A stretch of 32,297 nt of DNA, taken from contig WGDB01000077.1 in NCBI GenBank assembly GCA_015493495.1, forward strand, positions 1-32,297. Direction: 5' to 3'. This DNA is from Helicobacteraceae bacterium. GTDB taxonomy: Bacteria > Campylobacterota > Campylobacteria > Campylobacterales > Sulfurimonadaceae. Both the position numbers and the translations under genes were made by a program. Within the stretch, counting starts at the first letter, position 1. Each line of letters starts with the position of its first letter. A model generated the notes under the pieces. It made no database searches. It was not told where the DNA came from and was given only the letters and a program-made list of their open reading frames with translations. Shown here piece by piece: positions 29,262 through 32,297 of the stretch.

Positions 29262-30371
29262 GTGTTTAGAATTGATCGCCGTATTTTAGCACATTTTGAT
29301 TATCCCACCATTATATTACTTTTGCCTCTTATAATTATCTCTCATTGGCTCATTGGTGAAGTGCATCCGGTCTTAGCGCAGAAGCATTTTGTCTATGTCA
29401 GTGTCGGTATTGTGGTCTTTGCTTTTTTCTTTATGTTGCCGTTACGGCGGTTTAACTGGCTGATCCCATTTTTTTACTGGTTTAACATCATACTTCTTAT
29501 CTCTGTAGAGTTTTTTGGACATGCCCGTCTTGGTGCCAAACGGTGGATCGAGATCCCATTCACACACTTTACCCTTCAGCCTTCTGAATTGATGAAACCG
29601 GCATTTATCCTGATGTTGGCTTATATTATCAGTAAAAACCCGCCGCCTAAAGATGGTTACCAACTTATGGACTTTTTGAAGATCAGCTTCTATATTTTGT
29701 TGCCTTTTATCCTTATTGCCAAAGAGCCTGACCTTGGTACGGCGACGGTACTGCTTCTTATTGGAGTGGGGACCCTTTTTTTAGTAGGTGTCAACTGGAA
29801 GATCTGGGCGACATTGGCAGCAGCTGTTCTTATTTCAGCACCTCTTTTATACACCCAACTCCACGCCTATCAGAAACAGCGTATTTCAGATTTTTTAGCT
29901 GAAAAGCCTTCGTATCATGTGCAACAATCCATTATTGCTATAGGCTCCGGAGGTGTTATAGGTAAGGTAAAAGATGAGGCAACACAGACTCAGATGAAGT
30001 TTTTACCCATTGCTTCAAGTGATTTTATTTTTGCCTATGTCTCTGAGCGTTTTGGTTTTGTAGGTGCTTTTTTACTGATAGCACTCTACGCTGCTATTAT
30101 TTTACATCTGTTAAGTCTGAGTACTTACAATAGTGACATGTACATCAAGGTGGTCGCGGCAGGGATCTCGCTGATGATCTTTATCTATACTTCTGTCAAC
30201 ATTGCAATGACGATGGGCTTGGCACCAGTAGTAGGTGTGCCTCTGCCTATGTTCAGCTATGGAGGCAGTAGTTTTGTCAACTTTATGATCCTTTTTGCCA
30301 TCTTGGAGAACCTTTTGTCTTTTAGATTTCAAGAAATGTACACAGGACGGGGTAAAAAAAGTTTTGTCTAA
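29262..30371 (+). CDS. rodA: Rod-shape-determining protein RodA (SEDS glycosyltransferase)
   Basis: SEDS features: GAKRWIEIPFTHFTLQPSELMKPAFIL, KEPDLGTATVLLLIGVGTLFLVG, MGLAPVVGVPLPMFSYGGSSFV. GTG start. Confidence 0.92.
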   Translation: MFRIDRRILAHFDYPTIILLLPLIIISHWLIGEVHPVLAQKHFVYVSVGIVVFAFFFMLPLRRFNWLIPFFYWFNIILLISVEFFGHARLGAKRWIEIPFTHFTLQPSELMKPAFILMLAYIISKNPPPKDGYQLMDFLKISFYILLPFILIAKEPDLGTATVLLLIGVGTLFLVGVNWKIWATLAAAVLISAPLLYTQLHAYQKQRISDFLAEKPSYHVQQSIIAIGSGGVIGKVKDEATQTQMKFLPIASSDFIFAYVSERFGFVGAFLLIALYAAIILHLLSLSTYNSDMYIKVVAAGISLMIFIYTSVNIAMTMGLAPVVGVPLPMFSYGGSSFVNFMILFAILENLLSFRFQEMYTGRGKKSFV

Positions 30372-30383
30372 AGAAACTTTGCC

Positions 30384-30389
30384 TATAAT
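30384..30389 (+). promoter_or_regulatory. Candidate -10 box for the tRNA gene
   Basis: Exact TATAAT 17 nt upstream of the tRNA 5' end; no strong -35 seen. Confidence 0.45.
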
Positions 30390-30406
30390 CTCGCTCTCTC
30401 AACTGT

Positions 30407-30483
30407 GGGTCTTTAGCTCAGTTGGTTAGAGCCCTCCGCTCATAACGGAGTGGTCGCGAGTTCGAGTCTCGCAGGACCCACCA
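30407..30483 (+). tRNA. tRNA with anticodon CAT (elongator tRNA-Met most likely; tRNA-Ile2 not excluded)
   Basis: GGGTCTTTAGCTCAGTTGGTTAGAGCCCTCCGCTCATAACGGAGTGGTCGCGAGTTCGAGTCTCGCAGGACCCACCA folds as a cloverleaf: D stem GCTC/GAGC, anticodon stem CTCCG/CGGAG with loop CTCATAA, T stem GCGAG/CTCGC, encoded CCA. Confidence 0.93.
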
Positions 30484-30554
30484 CTTTCAAACCCCCAAAA
30501 CATAGACATTCAACAAACATTTACATTCACCAACTATGCCTTAAGGTTACACTA

Positions 30555-30578
30555 GGGTACGTCTTGGGGTACGTCCTG
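30555..30578. repeat. 12-bp tandem direct repeat, candidate integrase arm-binding sites
   Basis: GGGTACGTCTTG followed directly by GGGTACGTCCTG (11/12 identical), 71 nt after the tRNA 3' end. Confidence 0.7.
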
Positions 30579-30941
30579 AATATTAAAACGTTAAAAATCT
30601 ATATTTATATCTTTCGAGAAATTTGCTTGATTTCGACCACTAATCTTGATTATGACTCTTTTATGTTGCAAAACCTAATCGAAAAGACAACAAATATGTA
30701 ATTTGTATTACTAACCTTGATTTAGTTAGTGTATAGAAATTGACGGAACCATAGAATATTAACCATATTAAAGACACAAAATATGTCAGCTAAACATTGT
30801 TGATAGGTTGATTATCTCTTTCAGAGTAGAGTTATAATCTCTTATTCTTGGAGGTTGATACTAATTTTAGATGTACTTCAATGAGAATATAGTCGTTTCT
30901 TTTTTTCAAGTCTAGCAAAACAAGTTTTAACTACACCACCA

Positions 30942-32291
30942 TTAATCCATATTCTCTTTTTGATAGTTTGAAAGTTTTTTATTTAATTCATCATTACTAA
31001 TAGAGTATATTGGGCTAATGGGTATTCTATCCCACATACTTGGAATTTCTATTGTTTCAGAACCCGTAATAAGTTCTTTATACCTTTCACCCTCTATATA
31101 TTCTCGCATTAACTTGTATAGTCTTTCAACTTCATCGCTTTTTTTTAGCTCATCGGTCTTTTTATTTTTACTCATCTTGACAGTAGAATTTCTTAGAAAA
31201 AAATTATGTGCATCGGAAATACCACTCGCAAGTGAAACATCAATATGAAGATTGTACTTGCTATAATCATTATCCTTTTTTGACTTCTTTTCATATATGT
31301 TTTCAAAGTATTTATATAAATCGTAGATATAAATCGCATCAGCAAAATCTTTTTTTGAAGCATTCTTCTTTTTACTTTTTGGTTCTTGTGCATCTATAAG
31401 AGATTCTCCAAATATTTCTAATGTACTTTTGACAACATTTCTGTCGCGATCAAAATCGTCTTTAATCTTGGAGATATACTCGTTAAGCTCTTTTTTGTTT
31501 AAATTTAGATTGATAGGAACATTTACTGTTTTTTCATATTTAAATTTTAACGTAGGTACGGAGTAGTTTATTTTAACGTGTGGTATTTTATTCTGAGTTC
31601 GTATCATGGTTAAACCTTTCAAGAAGTCTTCATCGAGTATCTCTAAAGGCATGTCTTTTGATAAGGCAGTTAACCTTAGTTTACCACTATGCTTATCTTT
31701 ACAATTAGCAGCATACTTATGTGGATCTTTCATAATATCATGAATTTGTTTTTCAGCTTCAATTTTACCAAGTAATTTACATTCCATCAGTGTTAAGGTG
31801 CGATCTGCACCCTCATTATTGGGACAAACATATAAGTTTTTCGTATCTATTAAATATGCAACAAGCTTCCAAAGTCCTATATGCTCTACATCTGGGTCGA
31901 GGTTAAATATTAGTATATCGTTTAAGGTAAGGTTTGAATCAATGATTTCAAAAAATGAGTCACTTCCAGATGAATCCTCTTTTGCTTCTAAAAAGCCACT
32001 ATATCCTAGATCGATTGCATCTCTCTGAAAATCAGTAAAGTTTAAAGTGTCACAGTATTCTTCTGGATTTTTTTGAAAATATTTTGCTTTATTAAATAAT
32101 TGTTTAACTTTTTCATTTTTTTGAGATAGTACATAAGCTAGTACATATGTATATTCATAGTCTGGTATTTTTTCCATTCTTAGATATAGATTATTATATC
32201 TTTTAGGTCTATTCTTAAATACTTCATCGTCTATGTACTCGTCAAATAACTCTGAAAGCTCTTCAAGCTCTTTAAATTCTTTTTTATTCAT
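30942..32291 (-). CDS. Hypothetical protein, 449 aa, no recognised family
   Basis: Complete ORF with ATG start, AT-rich Lys/Glu/Asp/Asn-rich composition, no TM or signal peptide apparent. Confidence 0.7.
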   Translation of the reverse strand: MNKKEFKELEELSELFDEYIDDEVFKNRPKRYNNLYLRMEKIPDYEYTYVLAYVLSQKNEKVKQLFNKAKYFQKNPEEYCDTLNFTDFQRDAIDLGYSGFLEAKEDSSGSDSFFEIIDSNLTLNDILIFNLDPDVEHIGLWKLVAYLIDTKNLYVCPNNEGADRTLTLMECKLLGKIEAEKQIHDIMKDPHKYAANCKDKHSGKLRLTALSKDMPLEILDEDFLKGLTMIRTQNKIPHVKINYSVPTLKFKYEKTVNVPINLNLNKKELNEYISKIKDDFDRDRNVVKSTLEIFGESLIDAQEPKSKKKNASKKDFADAIYIYDLYKYFENIYEKKSKKDNDYSKYNLHIDVSLASGISDAHNFFLRNSTVKMSKNKKTDELKKSDEVERLYKLMREYIEGERYKELITGSETIEIPSMWDRIPISPIYSISNDELNKKLSNYQKENMD

Positions 32292-32297
32292 ATATTA

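Larger units (their letters stand above)
30484..32297. mobile_element. Putative left end of a tRNA-targeted integrative element or genomic island; right end outside the window
   Basis: Starts at a tRNA 3' end, shows an abrupt rise in AT content, short tandem repeats next to the tRNA, long non-coding stretch and an orphan ORF. No integrase or second att site is visible in the window. Confidence 0.5.

Noticed and set aside
30450-30701. 83-aa + strand ORF overlapping the tRNA 3' half
   Set aside because: Starts inside the tRNA; the GYVLGYVL repeat in it is just the 12-bp DNA tandem repeat translated. Not a gene.

Overview
The window looks like a chromosomal segment from a Campylobacterota (epsilonproteobacterial, Sulfurimonas/Sulfurovum-like) genome. 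The taxonomic guess is an inference from gene content and order. Positions 1-30371 are dense and mostly housekeeping: partial yqeY, sulP transporter, valS, a UvrD/Rep helicase, a nine-gene type II secretion/type IV pilus-like operon, era, rplI, a ferredoxin:thioredoxin reductase-rhodanese fusion, argG, an MFS and a MATE transporter, an envC-ftsX-ftsE-trmB cluster, an FN3-repeat lipoprotein, rluD and rodA. The nine-gene operon resembles the Campylobacter Cts competence locus. A tRNA with anticodon CAT lies at 30407-30483. Immediately 3' of it the sequence becomes visibly more AT-rich and carries a perfectly spaced 12-bp tandem repeat (GGGTACGTCTTG/GGGTACGTCCTG). Beyond that is a non-coding stretch and an orphan 449-aa ORF. 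I read this as the left end of a tRNA-targeted integrative element that continues past the window, and it is the best place to look for something undescribed. No CRISPR array, IS element or recognisable integrase is visible.
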